From assembly GCA_028286465.1 (NCBI GenBank), contig JAQBRN010000011.1, positions 1 through 37,801 on the forward strand: a stretch of DNA of 37,801 bases, read 5' to 3'. The notes under the pieces were generated by a model. The model worked only from the letters and a program-made list of their open reading frames with translations, searched no databases and was not told the origin of the DNA. Below, piece after piece: positions 1-9,271 of this stretch (positions are counted from its first letter, which is position 1; each line of letters opens with the position of its first letter). Made by a program: the position numbers and the translations under genes. The stretch is from Parcubacteria group bacterium. GTDB taxonomy: Bacteria; Patescibacteriota; Minisyncoccia; Phycocordibacterales; Zambryskibacteraceae.

Positions 1-136
1 TCTCGACCTCGTCTTCGATAGCGGGGATCTTGTTCCTCTGATAGTCGGTGCGGTTCTTGCCCATGAGAAGGACAGCTACTTCCGTAGCGATTCTTCCTGG
101 AACTCTGCCGTTGGCGTCGATGGTGTGCTTGTTCAT
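1..136 (-). CDS. rplM: 50S ribosomal protein L13, partial (N-terminal part only)
   Basis: Reverse translation MNKHTIDANGRVPGRIATEVAVLLMGKNRTDYQRNKIPAIEDEVE matches the L13 N-terminus (IDA.G...GR.A...A..L.GK) and sits next to rplQ/rpoA. Confidence 0.8.
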   Translation of the reverse strand, partial: MNKHTIDANGRVPGRIATEVAVLLMGKNRTDYQRNKIPAIEDEVE

Positions 137-165
137 AATGTTTCTGTTTTTGGGTCTAATTGAAA

Positions 166-516
166 TTAGACGAATTCGATGACGGCCATTGGAGCGCCGT
201 CGGTCTTACGCTGGATCATCTTCGTGATGCGAGTATAGCCTCCGGCCCGGCCCTTGTAGCCTGCCGCAAGGCCGCCTGCAGTGATCTTCTTGGCTGCATC
301 TTCTCCGACGCGGGCGATGAGCAGGCGGCGGGATGCGAGAGTTTCCTTCTTGCCTAAGGTAATGAGCTTCTCAACGAAAGGCCTGAGTTCCTTGGCCTTG
401 GCCTCGGTAGTCTTGATCTTCTGCTTCAGCACGAGCGAGCGCGCCAAAGACTTCATCAGGGCGTTCCTCTGGTTCTTTTCCCTTCCGAATTTTCTTTTGT
501 TGTTTGCGTGTCTCAT
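166..516 (-). CDS. rplQ: 50S ribosomal protein L17
   Basis: MRHANNKRKFGREKNQRNALMKSLARSLVLKQKIKTTEAKAKELRPFVEKLITLGKK is a clear L17 sequence. Confidence 0.97.
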   Translation of the reverse strand: MRHANNKRKFGREKNQRNALMKSLARSLVLKQKIKTTEAKAKELRPFVEKLITLGKKETLASRRLLIARVGEDAAKKITAGGLAAGYKGRAGGYTRITKMIQRKTDGAPMAVIEFV

Positions 517-610
517 ATCCTTGCTGTTTTCCTTTGTGAGGCTGCCAGTATACCTTATTTCTCCCCTATTTCAACGTGATGCCAAACTCTCCGAGAGCGG
601 CGCGGATCTC

Positions 611-1525
611 CTAGATCCCCTTGTCGCCGAGGCCGTCGATATCATCGAGGTCCTTCTCCTTCTTCCGAGCAAGGCCTCCGACGGTGCGGATGTTTGCATT
701 GGCCAAAGCATTCTGGGTGCGGGCGCTGATGTCTAAGGATTCGATACGGGTCTTCAATACTTCTGGATCGATATCCGAGCGAAGTGCTGCGGAAGATTCT
801 TCGGGCGTCGACTCTTCTTCGACAGGCTCGTCTTCTTTGAAGCCGACAACGGCCTTCAGTTGGTTGATCATGATCTCGATCGACTGCACGAGAGCATCCT
901 GAGGAGCGATAGTGCCGTCGGTCTCGATGTGGAGGCGGAGCTTGTTGAAGTCCGTCCTGTCGCCGACGCGCATGTTCTCCACTTCGTATGAAGCGCGGCG
1001 GATCGGTGTGAAGATGCCGTCGAGAGAAATGCTGCCGATATCAACGCGGTTCTTCTCGAGCATTTCCTTGGCAACGAAGCCGAGGCCTTTCTCTGCGGTG
1101 ATCTCCATGTCGAGGTCGGCCGACTTGGTGGTCATCGTAGCGATGACCTGTTCAGGATTCAAAATCTCTACCTGGCCTGGGATCTCGAGATCGGCGGCGG
1201 TGATGGTCTTCTCGCCCTTGGCTTTCAGGGTAAGCGTCTGAGGCTCATCGGTCGTGAAGCGCATGCGGATCTTCTTCAAGTTAAGGAGGATGGTGATGAC
1301 GTCTTCCTTGACGCCCTCGATGGTCGAGAACTCGTGCGAGACGCCCTTGATCTTCACATTAGTGACGGCGACGCCGGGAAGCGAGCCCAAGATGATGCGG
1401 CGAAGCGAGTTACCGAGCGTATGTCCATACCCAGGGTAAAGACCCTCGATCTCGTAGATACCGGTGACCCCTTCCTCCTTTATGATCTTCGGCTTCGAAG
1501 GCAAAACGATGTGGTATTCAGCCAT
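611..1525 (-). CDS. rpoA: DNA-directed RNA polymerase subunit alpha; annotated ORF ends at an in-frame TAG, homologous sequence continues to 566
   Basis: GYGHTLGNSLRRIILGSLPGVAVTNVKIKGVSHEFSTIEGVKEDV is alpha-NTD; C-terminal HhH of alpha-CTD at the 3' end. Confidence 0.97.
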   Translation of the reverse strand: MAEYHIVLPSKPKIIKEEGVTGIYEIEGLYPGYGHTLGNSLRRIILGSLPGVAVTNVKIKGVSHEFSTIEGVKEDVITILLNLKKIRMRFTTDEPQTLTLKAKGEKTITAADLEIPGQVEILNPEQVIATMTTKSADLDMEITAEKGLGFVAKEMLEKNRVDIGSISLDGIFTPIRRASYEVENMRVGDRTDFNKLRLHIETDGTIAPQDALVQSIEIMINQLKAVVGFKEDEPVEEESTPEESSAALRSDIDPEVLKTRIESLDISARTQNALANANIRTVGGLARKKEKDLDDIDGLGDKGI

Positions 1526-1588
1526 GTAAATGTTTAATTATATTCTTTAAATTATACGCTATTCTTGCGTTTGTAGCAACTTCGTGTC

Positions 1589-2194
1589 TTATCTTGAGTA
1601 GTACTCAAGCACCACGGCGAGGTCGAACTGCGCTTCAGTAGGAACAAATGTCGGCAAACCCGTAACCGTCGCCTCGCGCTTCGAGGACTCGACCTTGATC
1701 CACGACGGAGCGGAGCTTCCCTTCTGGCGTTCCTCGACGTCCTGGAAGAGGGCGCTCTTCGAGCTTCCTTCTCTGATGCCGACGACGTCATTCTCTTTCA
1801 CTATCATTGATGGGATGGTAACGCGGCGTCCGTTGACCGTGACGTGCCCATGGCTTGCAGCTTGGCGCGCCTGAAGGCGGGTTTTCGCGAAGCCTGCCCT
1901 GTAGAGGGTGTTGTCGAGACGAGTTTCGACGGAGCGGAAGAGCGACTGGACGGGGTCCTTTTCAAGAAGGGCCTTTTTGGCGTACTTTGAGAACTGCTTC
2001 TCGGTGACACCATAGGTGAAGCGGGCCTTCTGCTTCTCAAGGAGCTGCTGACCGAATTGAGACTTCGGACGGGTCGGCATGGTGCCGGCCTTCTCCTTCC
2101 TCGAATTCGTCATGGCGAATCTCGGGGTCTGGGTCTTCTCGTATATTGGTGCGCCGACGCGGCGCGCGATCTTGTATCTAGGTCCTGTTTTCAT
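1589..2194 (-). CDS. rpsD: 30S ribosomal protein S4
   Basis: S4 domain ETRLDNTLYRAGFAKTRLQARQAASHGHVTVNGRRVTIPS; rpoA-rpsD-rpsK-rpsM order. Confidence 0.97.
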   Translation of the reverse strand: MKTGPRYKIARRVGAPIYEKTQTPRFAMTNSRKEKAGTMPTRPKSQFGQQLLEKQKARFTYGVTEKQFSKYAKKALLEKDPVQSLFRSVETRLDNTLYRAGFAKTRLQARQAASHGHVTVNGRRVTIPSMIVKENDVVGIREGSSKSALFQDVEERQKGSSAPSWIKVESSKREATVTGLPTFVPTEAQFDLAVVLEYYSR

Positions 2195-2215
2195 ATGTAT
2201 ATGTTATGCCTCTCT

Positions 2216-2659
2216 TTATGCCCTTCGTGGTCGAGGCGGCTTCGGGCCATTGTGAGGGACCGGAGTCATGTCGACGATGGTCGTGAGGTTGATGCCCTTC
2301 GAGATAAAGCCGCGAATGGCAGATTCGCGGCCGGAACCGACACCCTTCACGACGACGCGGACTTCCTTCATGCCGAAGGCAGCTGCTTTCTCGCCGAGAA
2401 CTTCGCCGATCTTCGCTGCTGCGAAGGGAGTTCCCTTCTTAGCACCGCGGAAACCGAGCGCGCCGGACGTCGACCAGGCAAGAGTATTGCCCTTCGTGTC
2501 GGCGAGGACGAGCTTCGTATTGTTGTATGTCGACTCAACGTTCAAAATGCCGCTCTCAAAGCGCTTTTTCGATGAAGACTTTTGTGCGGATGCGGCAACT
2601 GCGGCAGTATCGACTACCGGTGCCTCACCCTCTGCGGTTGTAATTTTTTTCTTTCCCAT
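2216..2659 (-). CDS. rpsK: 30S ribosomal protein S11
   Basis: GILNVESTYNNTKLVLADTKGNTLAWSTSGALGFRGAKKGTPFAA...VDMTPVPHNGPKPPRPRRA. Confidence 0.97.
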   Translation of the reverse strand: MGKKKITTAEGEAPVVDTAAVAASAQKSSSKKRFESGILNVESTYNNTKLVLADTKGNTLAWSTSGALGFRGAKKGTPFAAAKIGEVLGEKAAAFGMKEVRVVVKGVGSGRESAIRGFISKGINLTTIVDMTPVPHNGPKPPRPRRA

Positions 2660-2693
2660 AACTCAATCAGTGTTGTGTGTGATTACGTGTGTT

Positions 2694-3074
2694 TTATGTC
2701 TTCTCGGCGACCCTTCTGCCCGTACCCATGGTCTTTCTCACATTGCCTCGGCGGGTTCTCGAGTTCGTCTTCGTTCTCTGTCCGCGTACCGGGAGGCCGC
2801 GAGTGTGGCGGACGCCTCTGTAGGCCTTGATGTCCTTCAGGCGCTTCACGTTTGCCGAAACTTCTCTCTTCAGGTCTCCTTCGAGGGTCAAGGTCTCAAT
2901 GATGACGCGGATCTTGTTCTCTTCTTCGATAGAAATGGCGGTAGGTTTCTTCGACCCATCGACACCGGCATCCTTAAGGATGGACACGGCACGGGAACGG
3001 CCAATGCCGAAGAGGACCGTGAGGCCGATATCAATACGCTTTTCGTCTGGAATGGTGATGCCGAGGATTCTCAT
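2694..3074 (-). CDS. rpsM: 30S ribosomal protein S13
   Basis: [29 protein letters not shown]...GVRHTRGLPVRGQRTKTNSRTRRG. Confidence 0.97.
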   Translation of the reverse strand: MRILGITIPDEKRIDIGLTVLFGIGRSRAVSILKDAGVDGSKKPTAISIEEENKIRVIIETLTLEGDLKREVSANVKRLKDIKAYRGVRHTRGLPVRGQRTKTNSRTRRGNVRKTMGTGRRVAEKT

Positions 3075-3190
3075 TAACCTTGTCTCTGTTTATGGCGGGC
3101 ATTAGCCTTGCAAATCACATACACATAGCCCTTTCTGCGGACTATTTGGCATTGTGTACACATTTTCTTGACTGATGCCTTTACTTTCAT
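3074..3190 (-). CDS. rpmJ: 50S ribosomal protein L36 (38 aa, absent from the supplied ORF track)
   Basis: Reverse translation [38 protein letters not shown]; overlaps the rpsM start as TAATG. Confidence 0.95.
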   Translation of the reverse strand: MKVKASVKKMCTQCQIVRRKGYVYVICKANARHKQRQG

Positions 3191-3226
3191 AGGAATTGCT
3201 ATTTTAGCTTAAACCGAGTTTTTTGT

Positions 3227-3442
3227 CTAGAGACGCTTTACGATCCGGGCTTTGCCGCCATAGGGCTCGAGCTCCAAGGACACTCTGTCTCCGACCAAAA
3301 CACGGATTCGATGAAGGCGCATTTTGCCCGAAAGGTAGGTCAAAATAGGTTCCTGTTCCCCGTCGATCTGGACGCGGAACATGATATTCGGCAAGGCTTC
3401 GACGACGGTACCGGTGCGCTCGAGTTCTTTATTGGTAGGCAT
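3227..3442 (-). CDS. infA: translation initiation factor IF-1
   Basis: GTVVEALPNIMFRVQIDGEQEPILTYLSGKMRLHRIRVLVGDRVSLELEPY; uses a TAG stop. Confidence 0.95.
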   Translation of the reverse strand: MPTNKELERTGTVVEALPNIMFRVQIDGEQEPILTYLSGKMRLHRIRVLVGDRVSLELEPYGGKARIVKRL

Positions 3443-3479
3443 TACAAGGATTCTATACCGAAATGGCCGTATTTCATAG

Positions 3480-4856
3480 CTACTTAACGGGGTTCTTCTT
3501 TATGGTGATGTCGCTAGGGAGGCTTGGGAAGGATGTTTTCCAGAACGGACGGATGATGGCGTCGGCGCTCGCTACCCCGGGATAATTTTTAAGGATCGAA
3601 CCGAGATCGTTCTTGCTCTGTCCCGAAAGGTCTTTCTTGAGAGCCGCTTCGTCGACTACCCACACTGCGGTCGTGGTGCCGGAAACCTGGAAGCTGATCT
3701 GGGTAGCGGTGAGGAGGTTGTCCGGAGCCGAGCCCGAGAAGGAGAATGCGAGATCTTCAAGATTCGGAATGGCGATGGTCTGACTTGCCGGGAGAGAGAG
3801 CTTTTTGTCCTTTATATATTCATCGAGATCGCTTCTCTTGAATATCACTCCGAAGAAGTCGCCCTTTTCATTGATATTGACCGTACTTCCCGTCGAGCTC
3901 GACTGGGGCAGGTCTGCGTAAGCAATAGTTGAAAGGCTTGGGAAAAGTACGAAGTCGGCGGGAACCTGCGCCTGCGCTTCTTCTATAAGCTCGGTTTTGA
4001 GCGAGGCTTCGAGGCTCGTTTTTCCTGCGGCGAGGGCTTCGGGAGTGACTCCCTTCTCCGTACCGACGAGTCCGCCCGTCATAGGAGTTTTCGATCGAGC
4101 GTAGATAGTCGAGAAGCGCGCATCACCCTTCAATCCCGGCAGGGTAAAGTCGGTCAAACCGATGTTGTAGCTTTCGCCGGGCTGATCGGCCGTCACGGTA
4201 ATCTCAAGTGAGCCTGGTCCGGCAGAGGTCTTCCCGGGAATAGAGATGTCTTGTCCGACCCTGTAGATCTTGCCGTCCGTCGTTTGGAAGCGGGTCGTCT
4301 TCACGAGCGTTTGTGGCGCGGCGCTTGCGTTGTTATAAACAATGATGCTGCCGCTCGCCTTTCTCGAGACCTGTGTTTCTCCGGAGGCTTGGACTGCAAG
4401 ACCCTTTTGGTCGGAGATCTTCACGACGCTGAAGAGAAGGATGCCGTCTCCGCCGGTTTTGTATGCTGTCAGAATGTCATTTGAGAATGTGAGCGGAGCC
4501 GACTTCGGCGTATAGGCAAGCGTCGCGCTTCTCATGAAGGAGAAGACGGCGAAGACAACGACGATAAGGCCTACAGCCGCCGCTATCCAGATGCCTTTCC
4601 GAGATGAGCCGTTGCCCTTCTTCGGCTCTCTATACATCGAGGCCTTCATGCGCGGGAGGACTGTTTCCCTCACCGGTTCGCGCACTTCTTCTTCAACGTG
4701 CTCCTTATGGATGGGTATTTCTATACCGTTCTTGCCTTCGTGCACGGGCTCGCGATCTTCCGCGCGGCGCGATCGATGACGTCTGTCCTCGGGAATAGGA
4801 ACATCCCTGATGGATCGCTTGCTCGAAGGTATGATATCTTCAACGTTTCTAGGCAT
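3480..4856 (-). CDS. hypothetical membrane-anchored protein (charged N-terminus, one TM helix, long extracytoplasmic region)
   Basis: 458 aa; TM segment GIWIAAAVGLIVVVFAVFSFM; intact ORF in the minus-strand gene run. Confidence 0.75.
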   Translation of the reverse strand: MPRNVEDIIPSSKRSIRDVPIPEDRRHRSRRAEDREPVHEGKNGIEIPIHKEHVEEEVREPVRETVLPRMKASMYREPKKGNGSSRKGIWIAAAVGLIVVVFAVFSFMRSATLAYTPKSAPLTFSNDILTAYKTGGDGILLFSVVKISDQKGLAVQASGETQVSRKASGSIIVYNNASAAPQTLVKTTRFQTTDGKIYRVGQDISIPGKTSAGPGSLEITVTADQPGESYNIGLTDFTLPGLKGDARFSTIYARSKTPMTGGLVGTEKGVTPEALAAGKTSLEASLKTELIEEAQAQVPADFVLFPSLSTIAYADLPQSSSTGSTVNINEKGDFFGVIFKRSDLDEYIKDKKLSLPASQTIAIPNLEDLAFSFSGSAPDNLLTATQISFQVSGTTTAVWVVDEAALKKDLSGQSKNDLGSILKNYPGVASADAIIRPFWKTSFPSLPSDITIKKNPVK

Positions 4857-4913
4857 TGCTTGTTGTATTGTATCTCATAATACCTCTTCGCGTTTCTCAG
4901 AACTGGGGAGAAG

Positions 4914-5819
4914 TCATAAGAAAAGATTCGAGAAGGTCAGAAGAATGGCCAGGCGCTCGTTCGGAAGAGCAGTGCCGTCGAACTTCACCATCTCCCTTAT
5001 AAAGCCGTTCTCGGAACCGAACGGGATGATACGCGCCTTCGGCAGGAGCGATCCGAGGAGATCTTTGCTCCCTGGATAGTCATCCGATATTAAGAAGACG
5101 TTCCCGGATGAGAATTCTTCCGAACGTTCCTTCGAAAGTTCGTTCCAAAAGGCATTCCATTCGAGCTGTTTTTCCTTCAGGCCCAATGTCCCCAATGGCA
5201 TCGAGTGGTGCGTATGGAAGGCGCCCTTGTTCATGGAAAGAATATCCGTGGTGTGCCCGGTCATATCGACGAAGAGCGCCGGCTCGATATCCTGGAAAGC
5301 ATGATCGACGACTTTCGAGAACATGACGGTGAAATTCTGCGGACTGACCCCCTCCTTGATGCCGAAAGCGCGGATGATCTCGTCTTCGATCTGTCGTAAG
5401 AGCCGTACCTGCGTGGCGCTGTGAAGACCCTGATCGCTTGCGAAGAGTTCCATGTCGCTCTCGTAGCGCCCCATAAGATCCGAAACGAAGTCCGACTGCG
5501 AATTGCCGAGCTTCGATACGAACCAAGGAGAAGAAAAGGAAATAATGCAGTGGTTGATCGAGCTCGGATATCCCTTTTTACTTAAAAGAAGCGTCCCTTC
5601 TCTGAAGGCAACGCCGAGCGCATCACGAAGAGCGAGGAGCATGGCATGCTCGATGCGCACGAAGTCGAAATCGGGTTTATGAGCGAACGGCACGCGAGTG
5701 GTGACCACAAGCTCGGGCAGAGCCTGTTCGCGCACGCCCGAAAGTCCGACCCCGACGGACGCCGAAGCGATATCGACGAGAAGGACGGAGTGCGTATCCG
5801 GTTTGGAGAAAATACCCAT
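4914..5819 (-). CDS. actin-like ATPase-fold protein (PilM/FtsA-like), hypothetical
   Basis: SVLLVDIASASVGVGL... and ALFVDMTGHTTDILSMNKGAFHTHHSMPLG resemble phosphate-binding segments of PilM/FtsA-type ASKHA proteins. Confidence 0.55.
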   Translation of the reverse strand: MGIFSKPDTHSVLLVDIASASVGVGLSGVREQALPELVVTTRVPFAHKPDFDFVRIEHAMLLALRDALGVAFREGTLLLSKKGYPSSINHCIISFSSPWFVSKLGNSQSDFVSDLMGRYESDMELFASDQGLHSATQVRLLRQIEDEIIRAFGIKEGVSPQNFTVMFSKVVDHAFQDIEPALFVDMTGHTTDILSMNKGAFHTHHSMPLGTLGLKEKQLEWNAFWNELSKERSEEFSSGNVFLISDDYPGSKDLLGSLLPKARIIPFGSENGFIREMVKFDGTALPNERLAILLTFSNLFL

Positions 5820-5833
5820 ATGAATATTCTACA

Positions 5834-6727
5834 CTAATCCTTGATCAAAATAATCCCGATTATGAGGAGGCAAAAGAGGAAAAGTTTCTTATGAATATTC
5901 TTGCGGTGAAGATTCTCTTTGAATACTCGCGGTAAGAGCGTATGGCCGGCCATAGCATAGAAAAGAAGAAAGAATGGAGAGGTCATGGTAATCCCCTTCA
6001 CGACGCTCACCGAGGTTACGGAAATAGCCGAACTCTCGGTCAATTGTCCGAGGAAAGTAAAGCCCTCTTCGATAAGGAAAATCGGTGAAAGCTTCAGAAA
6101 GAGCGGCCAAGAAAGCATTACGTCTCTGCGCACTCTTTTGAGAAAAAGGAGCGATACACCGAAGACAAGACATAATGCCGACTCCCCGATCACGGCCGTG
6201 CTTACGGTCACCCCTTCATCGAAGAGAAGCTTCAAGAGCACTCCCTCGAAAGCGAGAAAAAGGGCCGCGACCGTAATAAGCCACACCGCCTTACTGAATC
6301 GGAAGCGGCCTTTCGAATTGTGAAGCGCGAGGCTAAAGACGCTTACAACGATAAGCGCGATACCTATGTACTGTCTGACGGCAAGCATTTCTCCAACGAT
6401 GAGGAATGCGAGTACGGGCACGAAGATCCTTTCAATAGCGAGAAAGGCTATTGCCACGGAGGTATCATCGGTCTTGAGCGCTTTGTAGTATGGGATGAGA
6501 TATCCGAAACCCACAAATCCCAAAGCAAGAAATATCGGAAGAGTACGGAGCGGCGGAATGACCGGAGGATTCAAGAAAAACAGAACCGGCATAAAAACAA
6601 GATTGAAAAGTGACGCGTAGAAGGTCAGCGTCAGCGGATGCCGGAATGCTTTATTGCTGAGGAAGTTGTCGAGCGTTTCTGCGACTGCATAGAATGCGGG
6701 CGCGATAAAGGCGAAGAAAAGCCACAT
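5834..6727 (-). CDS. EamA/DMT-family transporter-like membrane protein
   Basis: 297 aa, about 10 hydrophobic segments; AIAFLAIERIFVPVLAFLIVGEMLAVRQYIGIALIVVSVF is EamA-like. Confidence 0.7.
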   Translation of the reverse strand: MWLFFAFIAPAFYAVAETLDNFLSNKAFRHPLTLTFYASLFNLVFMPVLFFLNPPVIPPLRTLPIFLALGFVGFGYLIPYYKALKTDDTSVAIAFLAIERIFVPVLAFLIVGEMLAVRQYIGIALIVVSVFSLALHNSKGRFRFSKAVWLITVAALFLAFEGVLLKLLFDEGVTVSTAVIGESALCLVFGVSLLFLKRVRRDVMLSWPLFLKLSPIFLIEEGFTFLGQLTESSAISVTSVSVVKGITMTSPFFLLFYAMAGHTLLPRVFKENLHRKNIHKKLFLFCLLIIGIILIKD

Positions 6728-6746
6728 TTAAAAATTGTAGCACCTT

Positions 6747-8519
6747 TTATTCCATGATAGCTTTGATACGACGCACACCGGCGGAGACCGCTTCCTCCTT
6801 TTGGATTTTAAAGCGACCGAGTTCGGACGTATTCGACACATGCGGCCCGCCGCAGAACTCCTTGCTATAGGCAGTCTCAAGCGAGTCGCCTATATAGTAG
6901 ACTGAGACTTCATCAGGATACTTCTCGCCGAAGAAATGGAGGGCACCCGTTTTTTCTGCTTCCGCCTTCGGCAACACAACTTTGTTCATCGGTAGTTTCG
7001 CTTCAATCTTTTCATTCACGATATCCTCTACCTTTTTCTTTTCCTCGTCGGTCATCTTGCGCGAGAAGGTGAAGTCGAAACGCAGACGCTCCGGAGTGAT
7101 GTTCGAGCCCTTCTGTCCCACTTCGTCTCCAAGCACATCGCGAAGCGCCTGATGCAAAAGGTGCGTGGCGGTGTGATACTTCACGCTCATTTCGGAGTTA
7201 TCCGCCATGCCGCCTTTGAACTTTTGTTCGGCGCCTGCACGGGAGAGATCTTGGTGGGCCTTGAATTTTGCATCGAACTCGGCTTTGCTCATGATGTTTG
7301 AAACTCCAGAGATATTTTGTGTAGTGGTTGTCCCTCTTTCTCTATGAAGTTCCTCTGTAAGCTCGTAAGGAAAACCATGAGTGGTAAAAAGCGTAAAAGC
7401 ATCTGTACCCTTTTCGAACTCCTTAAGGCCGGCGTCTAATGTCTCCTTGAATTTATGTATCTCGTCGTGAATGGCCGAAAAGGTTCTGTCCTGATCGAAA
7501 GTATAGACTCCCGCATAGCTCGGATGAAGCATGACGGAAAGAGCAACTTCGTGCAGGGTGCCCAGATCAAGATTCAGATTACGAGCTTTCAGATATGCAC
7601 GACGCAAGAGACGACGAAGAATATATCCGCGATCGCTGTTGGCCGGCAGAACTCCATCATTGATCATAAAGACCGAAGTGCGGATATGATCCGCAATGAC
7701 GCGCGCACGACTGTCGCTTCGGATAGTTCCTTCCTGAATCTTCTCCATCAATGTCGAAAAAAGGTCGGTATCGAAAATGTTTTCCTTATGCTGAAGCACC
7801 ATTGCCAAGCGCTCAAGTCCTGCGCCGGTGTCAACGTTCTTTTGGGGAAGTTTGCCGATGACCTTCCCATCCTGCTTCATATATTCCATGAATACGTCGT
7901 TCCAAATCTCGACAACCTTCTGTTCGGCATCTGCTTTCATATATTCCTCCTTGCTCATGTCTCCGAGACCTTCCGAGGTGATGTCGTAGAACATCTCCGT
8001 ATCTGGTCCGCATGGGCCGCTATCTCCGGCGCTCCACCAATTCGACTTCGCGCTCATAAAATAGATCCTGTTTTCAGGCATATATTCTTTCCAGATATTG
8101 AAAGCTTCATCGTCACGCGGAGCGTTCGCATCGCCTTCGAAGACGGTTATATAAAGTCTCTTCGGATCGAGACCGAAACCCTCTTCTTTATTGGTGAGAA
8201 GCTCAAAACTCCACTTGATGGCTTCTTCTTTGAAGTAATCACCCAGTGACCAGTTGCCAAGCATTTCGAAAAAGGTGTCGTGCGTGTTATCACCGACTTC
8301 GTCGATATCCTGAGTGCGTACGCATTTTTGTACGTCTGCAATTCTCTTTCCTGCCGGATGCGGTTCGCCCAAGAGATATGGCACAAGAGGCTGCATGCCT
8401 GCCGTATTGAAGAGTACGGACGGATCGTTCTCGGGCACGAGCGATGCAGAAGGAATAATGGCATGCCCCCGCTTTTCGAAAAAGGCGAGGAAGCGCTTCC
8501 TGATTTCTTCTGAATTCAT
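6747..8519 (-). CDS. alaS: alanine--tRNA ligase, short form (590 aa)
   Basis: FLAFFEKRGHAIIPSASLVPENDPSVLFNTAGMQPLVPYLLG; editing motifs HTATHLLHQAL and CGGPHV; protein ends shortly after the editing domain. Confidence 0.95.
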   Translation of the reverse strand: MNSEEIRKRFLAFFEKRGHAIIPSASLVPENDPSVLFNTAGMQPLVPYLLGEPHPAGKRIADVQKCVRTQDIDEVGDNTHDTFFEMLGNWSLGDYFKEEAIKWSFELLTNKEEGFGLDPKRLYITVFEGDANAPRDDEAFNIWKEYMPENRIYFMSAKSNWWSAGDSGPCGPDTEMFYDITSEGLGDMSKEEYMKADAEQKVVEIWNDVFMEYMKQDGKVIGKLPQKNVDTGAGLERLAMVLQHKENIFDTDLFSTLMEKIQEGTIRSDSRARVIADHIRTSVFMINDGVLPANSDRGYILRRLLRRAYLKARNLNLDLGTLHEVALSVMLHPSYAGVYTFDQDRTFSAIHDEIHKFKETLDAGLKEFEKGTDAFTLFTTHGFPYELTEELHRERGTTTTQNISGVSNIMSKAEFDAKFKAHQDLSRAGAEQKFKGGMADNSEMSVKYHTATHLLHQALRDVLGDEVGQKGSNITPERLRFDFTFSRKMTDEEKKKVEDIVNEKIEAKLPMNKVVLPKAEAEKTGALHFFGEKYPDEVSVYYIGDSLETAYSKEFCGGPHVSNTSELGRFKIQKEEAVSAGVRRIKAIME

Positions 8520-8549
8520 AAGGAGAATATAGCAGTTTTCTGGTCAAAT

Positions 8550-8578
8550 GAAAAAGGCCTCGGAAATTCCGAAGGCCT
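8550..8578 (-). terminator. intrinsic terminator of the 8598..8918 gene
   Basis: Minus strand AGGCCTTCGGAATTTCCGAGGCCTTTTTC hairpin + T-tract. Confidence 0.8.
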
Positions 8579-8597
8579 AAGCAAGTTACCGATCACT

Positions 8598-8918
8598 TCA
8601 GGCACTACTGCAAGGAATGACGTAGTTTAAGCCGCGAGTGTATGTCACAAGACCCCACACGCGCGCGATCTCCTCGACTTCCTTGTGAGTAATGTCGCGA
8701 AAGGTCAGAAATGGTTCCGAGCCACTGAACGATAAGTAGGCTCTTCCCACAGATTCATCCTTGAATCGCTTCTGCTTATGTTCTCCGGAATTCTCCGAAT
8801 CGTCGGCTTTATCATGTGGGACAAAGTCGAGGGTGAAGTGGTTTCCGGGTCCATAGCCATATGAGAAAAGCATGAGCCTGGGATTTTCAAGCAAGAATGG
8901 GGCGTCTCCTCTAGACAT
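8598..8918 (-). CDS. hypothetical protein (106 aa)
   Basis: ORF with upstream extended -10 (TGCTAGGAT), GAGAGG RBS-like site and downstream terminator. Confidence 0.6.
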   Translation of the reverse strand: MSRGDAPFLLENPRLMLFSYGYGPGNHFTLDFVPHDKADDSENSGEHKQKRFKDESVGRAYLSFSGSEPFLTFRDITHKEVEEIARVWGLVTYTRGLNYVIPCSSA

Positions 8919-8982
8919 AGGTGCCTCTCAGGGTAAGAATGGTCAAACTCTTGTGTGATCCTAGCATCTTATATATCAAATG

Positions 8983-9004
8983 AAAAACCGAGCCTAAGCT
9001 CGGT
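8983..9004 (-). terminator. intrinsic terminator; loop contains the stop codon of 8994..9251
   Basis: Minus strand ACCGAGC-TTAG-GCTCGGT-TTTTC. Confidence 0.85.
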
Positions 9005-9251
9005 GCGTACTCATCGACGGCTGCTCTCTGAAGGCTTTCATCCAGCAGCGGATGAACCAGTAGAGACCCGGAAGAACAATAAGCCATCCGGCATTCCCCG
9101 TCAGAACACGAGTCACCATTTCGGGGCTCATGATCTTCTGAAGGAGATAACTCGCGGCATACCCAAGCAGGAGGATGATCAAACCAGCTCCTCCGAACCC
9201 AATGACGCCGACGTACAAGACCAGCTTCGCGTACCATTTGATGTGATCCAC
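8994..9251 (-). CDS. hypothetical small membrane protein (85 aa)
   Basis: Two hydrophobic stretches (LVLYVGVIGFGGAGLIILLLGYAASYLL; GWLIVLPGLYWFI); terminator at 3' end. Confidence 0.65.
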   Translation of the reverse strand: MDHIKWYAKLVLYVGVIGFGGAGLIILLLGYAASYLLQKIMSPEMVTRVLTGNAGWLIVLPGLYWFIRCWMKAFREQPSMSTHRA

Positions 9252-9271
9252 ATTGCTCTCCGGTGGAAGGG

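Noticed and set aside
7455-8249. 264-aa plus-strand ORF antisense to alaS
   Set aside because: Shadow ORF; alaS is unambiguous.
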